From Candidatus Flexifilum affinis (GTDB taxonomy: Bacteria > Chloroflexota > Anaerolineae > Aggregatilineales > Phototrophicaceae), in assembly GCA_016713325.1 (NCBI GenBank), contig JADJPJ010000020.1:1-18418 (forward strand): a stretch of DNA of 18,418 bases. The letters are read 5' to 3'. Numbering within the stretch: position 1 is the stretch's first letter; each line of letters starts with the position of its first letter. Positions 16,440 through 18,418 of this stretch are shown piece by piece. Position numbers and translations under genes: made by a program. Under the pieces are notes generated by a model. The model was not told the DNA's origin and ran no database searches. It was given only the letters and a program-made list of their open reading frames with translations.

Positions 16440-17919
16440 GATGCGATTCCTGCGGACAAAACAGAAGCAGCAGCCACGGTGGCGGGCTGCGGGGTGGGTG
16501 ATTCGCCATCGCAGCGATCGGCGCGCGGCAGTGTGAAGCTGAACGTGCTGCCTTCCCCAAGCGCGCTCTCTACCCAGATACGGCCGTTCATCAGCGTGAG
16601 GAGCTGGCGCGAGATGGCGAGGCCCAGGCCGGCACCCGAACGCGGATCGCGGCCTTCGGTCTGCGCCTGCTTGAACTCCTCGAAGATGATGGCATGGTTT
16701 TCCGGCGCGATGCCAGACCCGGTATCGATCATCGACACGCGGACGTGGCTGTCATAAGCCTGCGCGCGGATCGGCCCGATCGCACCGGCATCCGTAAACT
16801 TGGCGGCGTTGCTGCCAGAGATTGAAAAGCACCTGTCGCACGCTGCTCATCGGCCAGCACCGGCGGCAGATCGGAGGCAGATCGGCCGGCAACTTAATCG
16901 GCTTCTTGGAGACCAGTCCGGTCGCCGTCTGCATGACATTTTCGATGAGCGGAAGCAGCACGGTCAGCGTCACGCGGATCTCCAGCTTGCCGGCATCGAC
17001 CTTCGACGGGTCCAGGATGTCGTTGATCAGCTTCAGAAGCTCCTGGCCGCTGGTGTGAATCTGGCTGGAGTCGGTTTCGTAAGCGCTTGGGAGCGTCTTA
17101 CCATCATGCATCATGGGATATTTGAGCATCGTCTCGCTGAAGCCGATGATGGCATTCCCAGCGACAATGCGCAGCTCGCCACCGCTCATGTTGGCGAGGA
17201 ACTGGCCGCGGAAGTGCTTGGCCTCTTCGGCGGACAGGCGCTACGCCCACACGTCGAGCGCGACGTTGGTCTCCTGCAGGCGGTCCGACAGCGCCCGCGC
17301 TGACCGCGCGAGGCTGCGCTCCAGCTCGACCTGGCTGTCGAACAGCTCGCCAGAAATGCGGCGCTCGCGCGAGTAGTTGAACATCGCCCATTCGGCGATC
17401 TGGTAGAAGGTCGCCGGTGACCAGCGCCACCGATACCCGCCGCCGAGGACTGCGCCATCCGCGCCAATGCTGGGCCAGCCAAAGGGAAGGTCTCCGGCCG
17501 CGCGATACTGGCTGCGATGATGATCCCCACTGGTGGCCACCAGAGCGGCCAGGGCGTGCCGGAAGGTGGAAACAGCGTTCCGATGATGAACACGACCAGC
17601 GGAAAGAAGAACGTCGCAATCCGAGCGCCATCGCCGTCGGCAGCGAACACCGCCACTGACGGCCGCCAGCAGGGACAGAACATACAGTCTCGCACCGGCC
17701 GAATAGGTCACCGCCAGCTGCAGCGCTCGGGCGAACAACGTGCCGGCGCGATGACCGCCATCAGAGAGGCCGCCGACATGATGTCCGAGCGGCTCATCAA
17801 CCCGGCCGTCACAATCAGGAGATGACGTTGAACCCACCGATGACGGTCCAACGAAGGAGAGAAGTCAGGCGAGTGGCGCGTACATCGTCAGCGACGTGCT
17901 CACGGGTGAAGTCAGCCAT
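16436..17919 (-). CDS. Membrane histidine kinase with atypical H-box (frameshifted)
   Basis: ATG 17919-17917 (MADFTREHVADDVRATRL). About 490 residues. The first third has several hydrophobic stretches in alternating frames (LLRWTVIGGFNVIS, ATFFFPLVVFIIGTLF, WPLWWPPVGIIIAASI), suggesting about six membrane helices and no large extracellular sensor. A coiled linker (ELFDSQVELERSLARSARAL) leads to the dimerisation region AKHFRGQFLANMS then GGELRIVAGNAIIGFSETML, followed by ELLKLINDILDPSKVDAGKL. The usual motif is NMSHELRTPLNAIIG; here the His is replaced by Gly-Gly and TPL by IVAG (17157-17183), all in one frame. The ATPase part has VRQVLFNLW (N-box region, frame broken near 16800-16860), MIDTGSGIAPENHAIIFEEF (G1) and RSGAGLGLAISRQLLTLMNG (G2). 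With no phospho-acceptor His it may not autophosphorylate, unless the change is a sequencing error. Confidence 0.82.
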
Positions 17920-17959
17920 AGAGGTTTTCCAGGAAGGGAAAATCCTTATATTGTTAAGC

Positions 17960-17965
17960 ATTATA
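17960..17965 (-). promoter_or_regulatory. -10 candidate for the kinase/regulator pair
   Basis: On the minus strand TATAAT reads 17965-17960, 40 bases before ATG 17919, in an AT-rich stretch. No good -35 was found. The 260-base divergent gap 17920-18179 also holds TTGTACAC at 18068-18075 and the start region of the E1 gene, and no other gene. Confidence 0.4.
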
Positions 17966-18179
17966 ACCCAGTTGCGTACCTGGAGCGGAGCAGATCCCAA
18001 TAAATTATAAGATCCCATTGGCAAGCGGCTGGGGAAGAACCGGGTGGTGCTGCCTGATGGGCTAAAATTGTACACATTGCCCACTTGATCCCGCGATGAT
18101 TGTTATGTAATCTGCTGAATAGACAGTCATAAATTCATTCAAACAAAGTCAACGTTCGACCATTTATCTGGGAGGATAG

Positions 18180-18418
18180 GTGACGACGGATGCCCTCGTT
18201 CGCGCGTCTTCGCGCCTTGACTAACAGACGCTTCTGTCCATGTGCTGGACCATGTCCTCAGCCGCAGGCTTGACGAACCCGCCTGGGCACTCCACCGTCA
18301 GGGGAGGAAGATCAACTTCCGTATCAGCGCCATGGGGCGGGAAGCGACCAGGTCGGCGCTGCCTTCGCCATCCAACGGCATCGATTACGTCGCGCCCTAC
18401 TACCGCGACCTCGCGTTG
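18180..18418 (+). CDS. Thiamine-diphosphate 2-oxoacid dehydrogenase E1 component, 5' part, frameshifted
   Basis: GTG 18180 has GGGAGG at 18170-18175; the gene leaves the window at the right edge. The N-terminus reads VTTDALVRASSRLD, then after a shift near 18222 HVLDHVLSRRLDEPAWALHR, KINFRIS (after one more indel at 18300-18310), AMGREAT and, in shifted frame, QVGAAFAIQ, then GIDYVAPYYRDLAL. The pattern RRLDExxWxLHRQGKIxFxIS-GxEAxQVGxAxA-DxxxPYYRDL is that of the alpha part of branched-chain 2-oxoacid or related E1 enzymes. These decarboxylate 2-oxoacids using thiamine diphosphate and pass the acyl group to lipoyl E2. The visible part precedes the thiamine-diphosphate motif, so substrate class cannot be set. 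Three or more indels in 239 bases. Confidence 0.78.

Noticed and set aside
1..18418. Alternative genetic code or programmed frameshifting to explain the broken frames
   Set aside because: Breaks occur at many unrelated sites without a common slippery sequence, in both directions, and several genes are intact with standard stops.

Overview
The window looks like a GC-rich genome fragment from a Chloroflexota bacterium, probably Anaerolineae-like. This is inferred from family content: a LuxR-type HTH fused to a STAND ATPase, an NTF2-domain penicillin-binding lipoprotein, LysM and ScyD/ScyE-type secreted proteins, GTAGGGGC-type palindromic repeats, and a berberine-bridge-like FAD oxidoreductase beside a vanadium haloperoxidase. 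No rRNA, tRNA, transposase, integrase or CRISPR array was seen.

Many genes are cut by single-base insertions or deletions, often in homopolymers and often compensated a few dozen bases later, so that conserved protein sequence jumps between frames. This reads most simply as uncorrected long-read error rather than decay. Coordinates of broken genes are therefore given for the whole reconstructed gene. Clean single-frame genes are the ScyD/ScyE-like protein, the family-9 glycosyltransferase and the DUF4242 protein.

Layout. 1-646 (+): 3' part of a solute-binding-protein-like gene. 744-814: composite palindromic repeat. 1031-2610 (+): a three-LysM secreted protein, then a badly frameshifted probable TIM-barrel protein. 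2912-4908 (+): a secreted ScyD/ScyE-like beta-propeller, a strong hairpin, then a membrane-anchored YceI-family protein. 5074-10862 (-): a head-to-tail set with 4-base overlaps, in transcription order LuxR-HTH/ATPase/TPR regulator, DUF4242 protein, NTF2-type penicillin-binding lipoprotein (own -10 candidate) and GT9 glycosyltransferase. 11052-15664 (+), divergent from the regulator: a secreted protein of unknown function, a vanadium-dependent haloperoxidase, an FAD-linked oxidoreductase and a diacylglycerol-kinase-type lipid kinase. 15694-15992: dispersed and tandem repeats between convergent genes. 16019-17919 (-): a membrane histidine kinase with an abnormal H-box, translationally coupled to a single-domain response regulator. 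18180-end (+): start of a thiamine-diphosphate 2-oxoacid dehydrogenase E1 gene.

The most interesting unit is the divergent locus at about 8347-14560. A large signal-sensing ATPase regulator faces a secreted protein, a haloperoxidase and a flavin oxidase, which suggests regulated oxidative or halogenating chemistry. The kinase lacking its phospho-acceptor histidine is the second point of interest. I did not find a clearly new multi-gene system that could be named with confidence.
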